Counted from the first letter of the stretch, positions 9,532-16,866 are shown. The stretch: DNA of 64,000 bases from Rahnella aquatilis CIP 78.65 = ATCC 33071 (GCF_000241955.1 NC_016818.1:4340001-4404000); one strand, 5' to 3'. Notes: generated by a model from the letters alone, not told the origin. Made by a program: numbers and translations.

Positions 9532-10272
9532 TCAGCCCACCAGCTTTTTAACGCTGGACAGCAGCGTTCTCACATCGTCAGGACGGGTGTTGCCCGACGC
9601 GCTGTCGATGATCGAACTGTAGATATGCGGGATGATTTTGGTGACACCCGCCGCCAGTGCGATTTCCATAATCGGCTCAAAGTTTTCCAGATCGATACCG
9701 CCGGTCGGCTCCAGCCAGAAATCCTGCTCCGCACAGGCACGGGCCACGGCGGCGAATTCGTCACGGGTTTTCAGGCCGCCCATCGGGAAATATTTCACCG
9801 AGCTGCCGCCCATGTCTTTCAGCAGCGCAATCGCCGTTTCCACCGGCACAATGGCATCGCTGGCCGCAGAACTCAGCGGCCCGGTATTGATCTTCACAAA
9901 GCCCGCTTTGCCGGTCGGAGAAATCAGACCGTTGACCACGCTGTCGTTTTGCCCGAGCAGCGCACGGCTGGTGCCGACGCCGGTAAACACCTGATTAACG
10001 TGCTGCGGCTGAACCTGTGCAGAAATCTGGCTGACCATCAGCGACTGACGCGGATCGCCTGCGCCTAACCCGACGGACAAGGCGTTTTCAATCAGCGCCG
10101 CATATTCCTTCATATCCGCTACCGCGCTGGTCACATCCGCGTAATTTTTTGACAGCACACCGACCAGCACGTGGCCCTCTGCGGCGTCGTAAATCTCACG
10201 GGCATTGCCTTTAGAACCGGCCAGCACGTTCAGGCACACGCGGTCACGGTAGAAATTCGGGGTCAGCTTCAT
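9532..10272 (-). CDS. dgaF: KDGP aldolase family protein (DgaF-like)
   Basis: This 246-residue TIM-barrel-type protein resembles Salmonella DgaF, which cleaves 2-keto-3-deoxygluconate 6-phosphate to pyruvate and glyceraldehyde 3-phosphate. Typical segments include the N-terminal FYRDRVCLNVLAGSKGNA and the phosphate-binding KYFPMGGLKT. The start overlaps the dgaE stop by 4 bases (ATGA), so the lyase and aldolase are translationally coupled. The true substrate could be a related 2-keto-3-deoxy acid phosphate. Confidence 0.9.
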   Translation of the reverse strand: MKLTPNFYRDRVCLNVLAGSKGNAREIYDAAEGHVLVGVLSKNYADVTSAVADMKEYAALIENALSVGLGAGDPRQSLMVSQISAQVQPQHVNQVFTGVGTSRALLGQNDSVVNGLISPTGKAGFVKINTGPLSSAASDAIVPVETAIALLKDMGGSSVKYFPMGGLKTRDEFAAVARACAEQDFWLEPTGGIDLENFEPIMEIALAAGVTKIIPHIYSSIIDSASGNTRPDDVRTLLSSVKKLVG

Positions 10273-11396
10273 GCTTTGTCTCCGCTGAAAAGGTGTTTAA
10301 AACGCTGTGCGACGATGACGAGCTGCGGCGGCGTCACGCTGCGCACATCGACTTCAATCTTGCCTTCGTTGGCGCGGTAGCCACGGAAATAAATGGCGAT
10401 ATCGCCGTTCTTCATGGCGTCCACAATGGCTTTGGTTTTCCAGCCGAGCACGGCTTCATCGAAAGTAATTTCCGTGCGGGCGATATCACGTCCTGCACTG
10501 TCCCAGACCACACGACCGGTCACGCCGTTGATCTCATTCAGGCTGGCGATGAATGGCGTCATCTTGTCGACCATTTCCTGCCCGGTGGTTTTCGGCAAGG
10601 TAATGTAGCTTTCAATCGCCTGCGTCAGGCCGAGAATGCCTTCTTTGCCGACTTTCATCGCACGACCAATGCCGCCGGATTGCAGTTTCACCCATTCGAC
10701 GTAGTGTTTCTTGCCGAGCACCAGACCGCTGGTCGGCCCTTCAATGGCTTTGGCACCGCTGTAAATCACCAGATCCGCACCCGTTTCGTAATAGCAGGTC
10801 AGATCTTCTTCTGCGGCGGCATCAACAATGAGCGGCACGTTATGTGCACGCGCCACTTCTGCGGCTTCGGCCACCGACAAAATACTTTTCTGCACCGAGT
10901 GATGTGATTTGATGTACAGAATGGCCGCCGTGCGCGGCGTGATGCAGGCCGCGAGCTGTGCGGCGGAACACTCATTGGCGTAGCCGGCTTCCACCACCTT
11001 GCCGCCGCCCATCGTCACCATCGTCGCGACCGGCGCACCGTAATTCACGTTGTGGCCTTTTGGCAAAACGATGTCGTGCGGGATTTCCAGCGGCGCGGCG
11101 TGCAGGTTTTCCAGCAGCCAGGCGTCATCTTTGACGATCACTGCCGCGACAGATTGCGCGATCCCGGCCGAGGCGCAGGAGACCACCACCGCGCTTTCGA
11201 CGTTAAGCAATTTCGCGATGTAAGCACCGGTTTTGTTCACCAGATCTTTCATCTCAAAGTAATGGTTCAGCCCGGTATTCACCACCGCCGCCACTTCCTC
11301 GCGCGGGGTAGAAACCCCCAAAGCCGTCATACGACCTGATGCGTTAATGACCTGTTTTAAATCATATTTTTCATACAAAGATGGTTCAGAAGACAT
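10269..11396 (-). CDS. dgaE: PLP-dependent ammonia lyase, DgaE family
   Basis: This 375-residue fold-type I PLP enzyme is related to SelA and to Salmonella DgaE (D-glucosaminate-6-phosphate ammonia lyase). The Schiff-base lysine is in YSGAKAIEGPTSG. The family N-terminus (YEKYDLKQVINASGRMT) and the VDAAAEEDL aspartate segment are intact. It overlaps the upstream amidohydrolase by 11 bases and the downstream aldolase by 4. The DgaE-DgaF pair predicts deamination of a 2-amino sugar acid phosphate followed by aldol cleavage. Which amino sugar acid is not determined by sequence. Confidence 0.9.
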   Translation of the reverse strand: MSSEPSLYEKYDLKQVINASGRMTALGVSTPREEVAAVVNTGLNHYFEMKDLVNKTGAYIAKLLNVESAVVVSCASAGIAQSVAAVIVKDDAWLLENLHAAPLEIPHDIVLPKGHNVNYGAPVATMVTMGGGKVVEAGYANECSAAQLAACITPRTAAILYIKSHHSVQKSILSVAEAAEVARAHNVPLIVDAAAEEDLTCYYETGADLVIYSGAKAIEGPTSGLVLGKKHYVEWVKLQSGGIGRAMKVGKEGILGLTQAIESYITLPKTTGQEMVDKMTPFIASLNEINGVTGRVVWDSAGRDIARTEITFDEAVLGWKTKAIVDAMKNGDIAIYFRGYRANEGKIEVDVRSVTPPQLVIVAQRFKHLFSGDKA

Positions 11397-12519
11397 GAGC
11401 AGATTTCCCTTCTTCGGTTAACAGGATGACGCCCGCGACCACGGCGGCCAGAGGCACCAGCAAACTTTCGCCCTTCGCGGACTTTCCTTCGGAATCGATA
11501 AACACCTGCGGCGTCTGACGGCGTTCAAACAGCGTCAGGTCAGCGTCTGCACCCACGTCCAGACGCCCTTTGGCAGGCAGACGCAGCGTATCGGCGGCGT
11601 GCGAGGTAACGCAGTCAATCACCTGCGGCAAGGTCATGCCGACACTAAAGAACTTCGACATCACGGTCGCCAGGCTGTGAACCGGCCCGTTCAGGCGATT
11701 GCGGCAGTAAATATCGGAGCTGATGGTGTGCGGCAAAATGCCCTGTTTAATCGCCAGTCCCGCAACGTCGAAGCTGAAACTCGCGGTGCCGTGACCGACA
11801 TCCAGCCGCACGCCACGACTCAGCGCACGCTTAACGGAATCGCGCAGCACACCTTGTGGCGAGAGAATGCGGTTCGGCTTGCCGTTATAACAGTGAGTAA
11901 TAATGTCGCCGGAAGTCAGTAAATCCGCGATTTCATCCAGATCCGGCGGGTTATTGCCGATATGCACCATCAGCGGCAGATTGTTGTTTTCCTGCTGAAT
12001 TTCTTTAGCGCGCACCAGCGGTTTGATGCCATTCTGGCCGACCACGCTGCTGCTCATACGGGCTTTGATACCAATAATAAAACCGGGATTTCGCGCGATG
12101 GCGTCTCGCACGCCGACCTTATCGATCTGCGTCATATCCGCCAGTTCGTTCTGCGTGACAATGCCGGTGCGGGCGATATTCAGAAACGCGTAGACGTTGG
12201 TTTTCGCCTCACGGGTGATCTGATAAAAATCGTCAACGTCATTGGCACCGGTGCTGCCGGCATCCGCCACGGTGGTAACACCGCAGGCGACACCAATCAG
12301 ATCGGCTTCGTCATGATAAATCGGCGATTTTGGGTAACAGTGAACATGGGCGTCGATCCAGCCCGCGCTGGCGTAAACCTTGCCCTGAAGATCGAGAGTC
12401 CGGCGGGCGGTGGCATCGGAAGCCAGCGTGCCAATGGCGGCGAATTTGCCGTCGTGAATTGCAATATCCGTCAGGCTGCCGTCTGCGCGTAATGCCTGGC
12501 GGATGAGTAAGTCATACAT
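11386..12519 (-). CDS. Amidohydrolase/deacetylase family metallohydrolase
   Basis: This 377-residue protein belongs to the amidohydrolase superfamily, dihydroorotase/deacetylase branch (EF0837/Atu3266-like). It shows the metal-binding HxH (DAHVHCYP), a lysine likely to be carboxylated (GIKARMSSS), histidines in VHIGNNPPD and THCYNG, and the catalytic aspartate (LDVGHGTASF). A longer frame begins at 12567, but ATG 12519 has a GGAG site 9 bases away and gives the family start MYDLLI. Co-occurrence with DgaE/DgaF suggests that it deacylates or opens a substrate before lyase action. The substrate is unknown. Confidence 0.85.
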   Translation of the reverse strand: MYDLLIRQALRADGSLTDIAIHDGKFAAIGTLASDATARRTLDLQGKVYASAGWIDAHVHCYPKSPIYHDEADLIGVACGVTTVADAGSTGANDVDDFYQITREAKTNVYAFLNIARTGIVTQNELADMTQIDKVGVRDAIARNPGFIIGIKARMSSSVVGQNGIKPLVRAKEIQQENNNLPLMVHIGNNPPDLDEIADLLTSGDIITHCYNGKPNRILSPQGVLRDSVKRALSRGVRLDVGHGTASFSFDVAGLAIKQGILPHTISSDIYCRNRLNGPVHSLATVMSKFFSVGMTLPQVIDCVTSHAADTLRLPAKGRLDVGADADLTLFERRQTPQVFIDSEGKSAKGESLLVPLAAVVAGVILLTEEGKSAHVF

Positions 12520-12588
12520 ACGACGTTCTCCATAATCTCGGGTGTCAGGAGTGTTCCTGACACCCATTTACTGCTTATGTACTGCTTC

Positions 12589-13236
12589 TTACAGTGAAAC
12601 CGGGAAGAGGGCGCCCAGCACCATCGCACCGAGAATGGCACCCCCGGTAATCGGCTTCTGCCACAGATAAAAAGCCAGCGCGCCAATCAGTGAGCCCAGA
12701 CCGATAGGAATCGATGCGGCCATTGCAGAGAGAATAATCAGCGGCCCGAGGAAGCGACCGGAGGCATTACCCGCGCCCATCATCACGTCAGCGCCGTAGG
12801 TGGAGTTGCTCTGATTGATGGTGAATTTACGCGCCAGAATGATGATGTAACCGACGGCTAACCCGAAGATCAGGCCGGTCACCAGCGAGGCGGCAAAGTT
12901 CGCCACCGGGAAGATAATCCCCGCGCCGAGCAGCATGGCCGGTACCCCCAGACCGATACCGGTTTGGATCGCGCCACCGATATCGAGGATCCCCACCAGC
13001 GAACCCTCAATGATGCGGGCAAACAGGAAGCTGGCACCGAAGGCCGCCACTGCGCCGTACACGCCGGTATCCATGCCGGAACGCAGCATCGACACAAAGG
13101 CCACTTCGTTAAACGCACCGATGCCGTACAGGTAATACATGTGTGTTCCGGCAAAAACACCGGAGGACAGCAGTCCGACAAAGATCGGGAACGACCACTC
13201 GGCGTACCAGAAACCACGTTTGGCTTGTTCTTCCAT
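12589..13236 (-). CDS. DUF4310 family membrane protein
   Basis: This 215-residue, very hydrophobic, glycine- and alanine-rich protein has several membrane segments. From its sequence and neighbours it is recognised as a DUF4310 protein. The function is not established. ATG 13236 is chosen because GGGAG lies 7 bases upstream. An ATG two codons earlier (13242) is only one base from the same site. It is encoded 12 bases after the DUF4311 gene and 69 bases before the amidohydrolase. Together the two membrane proteins could be the permease of a PTS-like transporter (inference). Confidence 0.8.
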   Translation of the reverse strand: MEEQAKRGFWYAEWSFPIFVGLLSSGVFAGTHMYYLYGIGAFNEVAFVSMLRSGMDTGVYGAVAAFGASFLFARIIEGSLVGILDIGGAIQTGIGLGVPAMLLGAGIIFPVANFAASLVTGLIFGLAVGYIIILARKFTINQSNSTYGADVMMGAGNASGRFLGPLIILSAMAASIPIGLGSLIGALAFYLWQKPITGGAILGAMVLGALFPVSL

Positions 13237-13248
13237 TGTCATGCTCCC

Positions 13249-14025
13249 TTACTTACCGCTGAGTGAATTGTGAATGCCGTTCAGCCATGTCGGAACGTCC
13301 AGCATGAATGACTGCAACAGTTTGACGTCGAAACCACGGAAGAAACCGCTGAGAACAAACAGCGCGACAATCGCCGCCATCATCACTTTGGTGACGTGGT
13401 TCCAGCCGCTCTCTTCGACGCCTTTACCAATCAGAATACCCAGTACCAGACCCGGTACGGCGTTCCCCATGATCATCTGCGCCAGACCGCCAAAAATGGT
13501 GGCCCAGAAACCGGAACGACGTCCTGCATCGATCGCCGCCAGCCAGAAAATTACCGGCATCACGGTGTTCACCAGCAGGTTAGCCGCAGGCACCAGCACT
13601 TTAATGGCCGTGACCTGCAATGCCGCCGGGACCGCAGACGCGGTGGTGTTGAGGAAGGCGACCACAATCATGCCGATGATGCCGCCCGCAATCGCCATCT
13701 TGCGCGGGTCGTGCAGGGTTTCAGCCACATTGCGGTTTTTGAACATCAGGGCAGCGGTGGCCCAGTGAGGAATGATGCGGTGGTCAACGTCCTGCGTGAA
13801 AGAACCTGCCGCCACGGAAGAAGCCCAGGCGTTGAAGAAGAAACCCAGACCGAATGAGAAATGCGAAGCCGGATCGCCTTCACAGGAGTTTAATTCCCCG
13901 AGCGTACGAAAAGCCCCCATTCCTTGCACGGTAGGCGCATGGAACATACGTGCGGCACCCGCACCTACGCCCACGCCAACCAGCCCGCCGATAATAAGCG
14001 ACTTAAATAAAATAATTAAAAACAT
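13249..14025 (-). CDS. DUF4311 family membrane protein
   Basis: This 258-residue polytopic membrane protein has an N-terminal glycine-rich helix (IIGGLVGVGVGAGAARMF), a conserved-looking soluble patch with HAPTVQGMGAFRTLGELNSCEGDP, and about five further hydrophobic segments. It is recognised as DUF4311 from sequence and from its constant partners DUF4310 and DUF4312. Function is unknown. An AAGGA site precedes the ATG. The surrounding regulators are PRD/EIIA/EIIB types, which favours a phosphoryl-transfer-linked transport role over an ABC or secondary transporter, but no phosphorylation motif is obvious in this protein. Confidence 0.8.
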   Translation of the reverse strand: MFLIILFKSLIIGGLVGVGVGAGAARMFHAPTVQGMGAFRTLGELNSCEGDPASHFSFGLGFFFNAWASSVAAGSFTQDVDHRIIPHWATAALMFKNRNVAETLHDPRKMAIAGGIIGMIVVAFLNTTASAVPAALQVTAIKVLVPAANLLVNTVMPVIFWLAAIDAGRRSGFWATIFGGLAQMIMGNAVPGLVLGILIGKGVEESGWNHVTKVMMAAIVALFVLSGFFRGFDVKLLQSFMLDVPTWLNGIHNSLSGK

Positions 14026-14057
14026 CAGTATATCCTTGTCATTTATAGCTAACGTTT

Positions 14058-14357
14058 TTATTTCGTGACAAAAACTACCTGTTCCGTATTAATAACAGTC
14101 AGGTTGACGGTAATGTCTAACGCCACGTAATAACTCTTTCTTTCCCTGGCCAGAAAAAAGAACAGAAACTTTTCTCTTTTAACCGACTCCTCTGCCTTTA
14201 TTACCTTGACGTCCTGCGGTTCAATGCGCAGCAAGACATTATTAGCAGACGATTGGAGAACCGTTCTCTGAACCTGACTCAGTGCGGAAGAAAAGGCGGC
14301 AGCCTTATTTTCGCCCTTTCCTTCAACCCGGACTGTCGTGGTTAATTGTTGCTTCAT
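14058..14357 (-). CDS. DUF4312 family protein
   Basis: This 99-residue soluble protein alternates charged and hydrophobic stretches (TTVRVEGKGENKAAAFSSAL). It has one hydrophobic patch (REKFLFFFLARERKSYYVAL) that is too charged for a clear membrane helix. It is recognised as DUF4312, a family known mainly by its neighbourhood. Its ATG overlaps the stop of the SFCGS gene by one base (TAATG), implying coupled translation and perhaps a complex. No catalytic residue can be named. Confidence 0.75.
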   Translation of the reverse strand: MKQQLTTTVRVEGKGENKAAAFSSALSQVQRTVLQSSANNVLLRIEPQDVKVIKAEESVKREKFLFFFLARERKSYYVALDITVNLTVINTEQVVFVTK

Positions 14358-14722
14358 TACGCCTGACCATACTTCTTGTTATAAGCTTCAACCAGACGCT
14401 GACCCAGTTCTTCTTTATCCATAAATCCGAACCCTAATACCAGGCAGCCTTCGTTAATTGCCGTGATACCTTCATCCACTGAACGCATCCCGTATTTGGC
14501 TTTATATCCGTATTTGTTTTGTGCGGTAATCGCACCTGCGCCGCCACTGCCGCAGAAGGAAATACCTAAGCTGGCACCCTCTGCTTTCATCACGTCGCCG
14601 AGTTTCATATCTGCTGCCATGCCAGGGACAACAATGGCTTTGCCGCCAGCCGCTTCCACGCCTGCTGCCACTTTCTGGCCTTTGCCTAAACGGTCGCCAA
14701 TCACAACTAATACTTGTCCCAT
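14357..14722 (-). CDS. SFCGS family glycine-rich protein
   Basis: This 121-residue soluble protein has the family-naming motif ISFCGSGGAGAITAQNKYG (about residues 54-72). A cysteine in a glycine-rich loop after a Rossmann-like beta-strand (QVLVVIGDRLGKGQK) recalls PTS EIIB proteins, which carry a phosphocysteine in a similar position. E. coli YhfU (DUF2620) has a similar glycine-rich cysteine motif in a comparable cluster. The EIIB-like role is a hypothesis. A strong TGGAGGTG ribosome-binding site precedes the ATG. Confidence 0.82.
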   Translation of the reverse strand: MGQVLVVIGDRLGKGQKVAAGVEAAGGKAIVVPGMAADMKLGDVMKAEGASLGISFCGSGGAGAITAQNKYGYKAKYGMRSVDEGITAINEGCLVLGFGFMDKEELGQRLVEAYNKKYGQA

Positions 14723-14757
14723 AATTCACACCTCCAGATTAATTAAATTCTAAAAAT

Positions 14758-15108
14758 TTATTTCGGTTCGTTGTCTCTTGCGACTTCAAAATGCACCGAG
14801 AGCAAATACGCTTCCTCAATCGGTAAATTCCCGAACCAGCTGACTACCTCTTCTGCCATTTGCATCGACTCGGCAGAAATTTCATCAAATAAATCTTTTT
14901 CGACTTCAGGCAACGGCTCGCCGGTCATTGAGCGTAATACCATGGCTTTAACGTGTGACGTTAACATCTGTAACTGAACATCTGTGGTGTAGATATTCCT
15001 GGCGCGTTGCATCGTCTGAATATCTTTTAATACTTGCTCTGTTATCACCGCGGCATCTTTCAATTCAATCCGCCCGGTTCCTTTCACAGATGCGCTTGCG
15101 TTATTCAC
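14758..15108 (-). CDS. Stand-alone PRD domain protein
   Basis: This 116-residue protein consists of essentially one PTS-regulation domain. Both typical histidines are visible: one in LTSHVKAMVLR (about residue 51) and one in LLSVHFEVARD near the C-terminus. It has no DNA- or RNA-binding domain, so it may act as a phosphorylated partner of the PRD regulator or the transporter. E. coli YhfY is a comparable single-PRD protein in a related cluster. The start codon is GTG with AGGAGAGAGG upstream. It is the first gene of the - strand operon. Confidence 0.82.
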   Translation of the reverse strand: MNNASASVKGTGRIELKDAAVITEQVLKDIQTMQRARNIYTTDVQLQMLTSHVKAMVLRSMTGEPLPEVEKDLFDEISAESMQMAEEVVSWFGNLPIEEAYLLSVHFEVARDNEPK

Positions 15109-15412
15109 TCGCGGTTACCTCTCTCCTTGTCTGACTCACTATTTTCAGCCGTTTATTTCTTCTGTCTTTACCCTAACCCCGCGTAGATTTCCTGTGTAGT
15201 GGGTCTTTTTCCAGTTCGAAGTGGAAATACGATGCGCTGAGCAGATCCAATTCGCAAAACGAAAAGTTAAGCCGCCATATCACTGAATATTGCAGGGTGT
15301 AGCAGCGTATTACACTGGTAATCGGAATTTTCGCAATGCGGATTAATTCCCACACAATGCTTTCATTTCCGCCTGAGAATGCCTAGTATCAAAGAACACA
15401 TGCAAATTACCG
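15109..15412. promoter_or_regulatory. Divergent control region between the PRD/dga-like operon and rnk
   Basis: About 300 bases contain no convincing coding frame. The region must hold the promoter of the - strand operon and, on the + strand, the promoter of rnk whose transcript runs into the leader attenuator at 15413. A/T-rich inverted motifs occur (TTCGCAAAACGAA near 15269 and TTTTCGCAATGCGG near 15331) and could be binding sites of the PRD regulator. No GG-N10-GC sigma-54 element and no BglG-type antiterminator hairpin was seen. Confidence 0.5.
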
Positions 15413-15481
15413 ACACCCCCGCGCTTACCCGCGGGGGTGTTATTTTTTGCCGACCGGCACCCCACCCGCATGAAGCGGGTG
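15413..15481 (+). promoter_or_regulatory. rnk leader: attenuator terminator and second hairpin
   Basis: A perfect 11-bp stem (ACACCCCCGCG at 15413-15423, CGCGGGGGTGT at 15430-15440) is followed directly by TATTTTTT, forming a strong intrinsic terminator upstream of rnk on its own strand. A second hairpin (CACCCGC 15463-15469, GCGGGTG 15475-15481) follows. The G-rich 3' arm of the terminator could instead pair with the C-rich CACCCCACCCGC region, giving mutually exclusive folds. An rnk leader with a premature terminator has been described bioinformatically in gammaproteobacteria. The signal sensed is unknown. Confidence 0.8.
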
Positions 15482-15507
15482 ATGCAAAAGGAACCACGGA
15501 GAATGTT

Positions 15508-15918
15508 ATGAGTAAACCGACCCTGATCATCAACGAACTTGACGCAGAACGCCTGGATACGCTGCTGGCACAACCGGCCTTTGCCAACAGCCCGGTCGCC
15601 GATGCACTGAACGAAGAGTTAGATCGGGCAGAGATTTTGCCGCCTGAGCAAATCCCCGCCGACGTGGTCACGATGAACAGCAAGGTGCGCTTTACAGAAG
15701 GTAAAGACGGCGAAGAACACATCCGCACACTGGTGTATCCGGCAGCATTGCAGGACAGCAACGAGCAATTATCGGTGATGGCTCCGCTCGGGGCTGCGCT
15801 GCTGGGGCTGCGCGTGGGCGAAAGCATTACGTGGGAAATGCCCAATGGTGCTGAGAGTGACATTACCGTGCTGGAGTTGTTGTTTCAGCCGGAGGCGGCG
15901 GGAGAGTTGAGACGTTAA
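15508..15918 (+). CDS. rnk: Regulator of nucleoside diphosphate kinase Rnk
   Basis: This 136-residue protein has the same length as E. coli Rnk. It has an N-terminal coiled-coil-like part and a C-terminal GreA/B-type domain ([17 protein letters not shown], then WEMPNG). It binds RNA polymerase and influences nucleoside diphosphate kinase levels. The open frame extends upstream to 15379 through the leader terminator, but ATG 15508 behind ACGGAGA gives the family start [12 protein letters not shown]. No obvious terminator follows before the left inverted repeat. Confidence 0.95.
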   Translation: MSKPTLIINELDAERLDTLLAQPAFANSPVADALNEELDRAEILPPEQIPADVVTMNSKVRFTEGKDGEEHIRTLVYPAALQDSNEQLSVMAPLGAALLGLRVGESITWEMPNGAESDITVLELLFQPEAAGELRR

Positions 15919-15953
15919 GGGTTTTCTTTTGCAGAGGCCGCTGCACTGCTTTA

Positions 15954-16264
15954 CTAAAGACCGAGAACATTTCGGTTTCTCACGTGCGGTGATCGCTTAA
16001 CGCGCAGCGCCGAAACCGCCCAAGAGGGAGAAGTGCTTTCTCCCTCTTGGATCTCCCTCCGCTTTTTTACTGCGCGCTGTCGCTGGCGGCTATGTTTCAG
16101 GTATCACTGCGACAGGCTGGAAATCTTGCCGCTTTGCGGTGCCTTCTCTCGGTCTTCGAGCCATAGGTCTCGAAGCCGCTCCGTTCAGCAAGATTTCTGA
16201 ATCGCCCGCAACTTCTTAAATTCAAATGCGTTTATGAATCGCCCGTGGCATTTTAAATTCAAAA
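15954..16264 (+). repeat. Left arm of long inverted repeat with structured hairpins
   Basis: This arm pairs with 17078-17345 in inverted orientation and is imperfect throughout. It contains a 13-bp hairpin (16020-16032 / 16038-16050), an outer stem GAAATCTTGC (16120-16129) / GCAAGATTTC (16188-16197), and inside it a hairpin CTTCGAG / CTCGAAG (16154-16160 / 16169-16175) with loop CCATAGGT. GAATCGCCCG followed by TTAAATTCAAA occurs twice (from 16199 and from 16236). The region 16265-16435 beyond it holds only a 44-codon ORF (16234-16368) and a GTTGCGG/CCGCAAC hairpin near 16396-16414. The fold resembles phage P1/P4-type antisense immunity RNAs, but that is a guess. Confidence 0.85.
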
Positions 16265-16435
16265 TTTCTCTGTTTTTTCTGATTCGGCTCAGGGAAATGC
16301 AACGCTTTGCAAATCTCGAAACTCTCTGGAAGCAGTATCTCAACAATGGCATTTGCCCATTTAAATGACCGGGATATTTCCACTATCATTTTGTTGTTGC
16401 GGCAAAATCCGCAACCGGGTTTCGCACCCCGTAAT

Positions 16436-16461
16436 CTTCAAGTAATGACTATTACTTCAAG
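16436..16461. promoter_or_regulatory. Palindromic candidate operator in front of the cassette
   Basis: CTTCAAGTAAT (16436-16446), GACT, ATTACTTCAAG (16451-16461) is an 11-bp inverted repeat with one mismatch. It ends 12 bases before the start codon at 16474 and merges into the AGAAGG ribosome-binding site. Its size and place suit a dimeric repressor site. The cassette's own Ner-like protein is the obvious candidate ligand (inference). As RNA it would form a hairpin next to the ribosome-binding site. Confidence 0.5.
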
Positions 16462-16473
16462 AAGGCTTGCAAA

Positions 16474-16866
16474 ATGACTACCTGCCACAATGCCAACGTT
16501 ATCCCTGATTCATATTTGCTGACAGACAGTTGCCGTCTGCTGGCGAATGCATTGGTGAATCCGAAGAATAAAGATTCTCAGTTTCGGCTTTCCCTGATTA
16601 TGAAAAATCAACTCGCAAGTCTGGAGCGCGCTTTATTGCAGCCTGTTCCAGAAAATTGGAAGGATTTGAACAAACCCGCCAACGACGATTTATTTGATTT
16701 CGCCGAACTGGAGTCAGATGAACTTTGTGATCAGTGCATCGCGCTGAACTTCGCATTACTGACGCTGCATGATGAGAAGATCAAAGATATCCTCGCGTTT
16801 ATCTTATGGGAACGAATTGAAAAGTTGCGCTGGTCTCTGAACGCCCCTTGCGAGGTAAGCGTATGA
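16474..16866 (+). CDS. Hypothetical protein, first gene of inverted-repeat cassette
   Basis: This 130-residue soluble protein is not recognised. It is acidic in the middle (DDLFDFAELESDELCDQC) and otherwise helix-like, with no membrane segment or signal peptide. The ATG at 16474 has AGAAGG 8 bases upstream. The stop overlaps the start of the next gene (ATGA), so the two proteins are probably made together. A toxin, anti-repressor or partner of the Ner-like protein are all possible. The sequence does not decide. Confidence 0.75.
   Translation: MTTCHNANVIPDSYLLTDSCRLLANALVNPKNKDSQFRLSLIMKNQLASLERALLQPVPENWKDLNKPANDDLFDFAELESDELCDQCIALNFALLTLHDEKIKDILAFILWERIEKLRWSLNAPCEVSV

Noticed and set aside
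16234..16368. 44-codon ORF (MNRPWHFKFK...) between the left arm and the cassette
   Set aside because: Short, no ribosome-binding site, and an overlapping second frame is equally open. Noted inside the repeat entry but not called as a gene.
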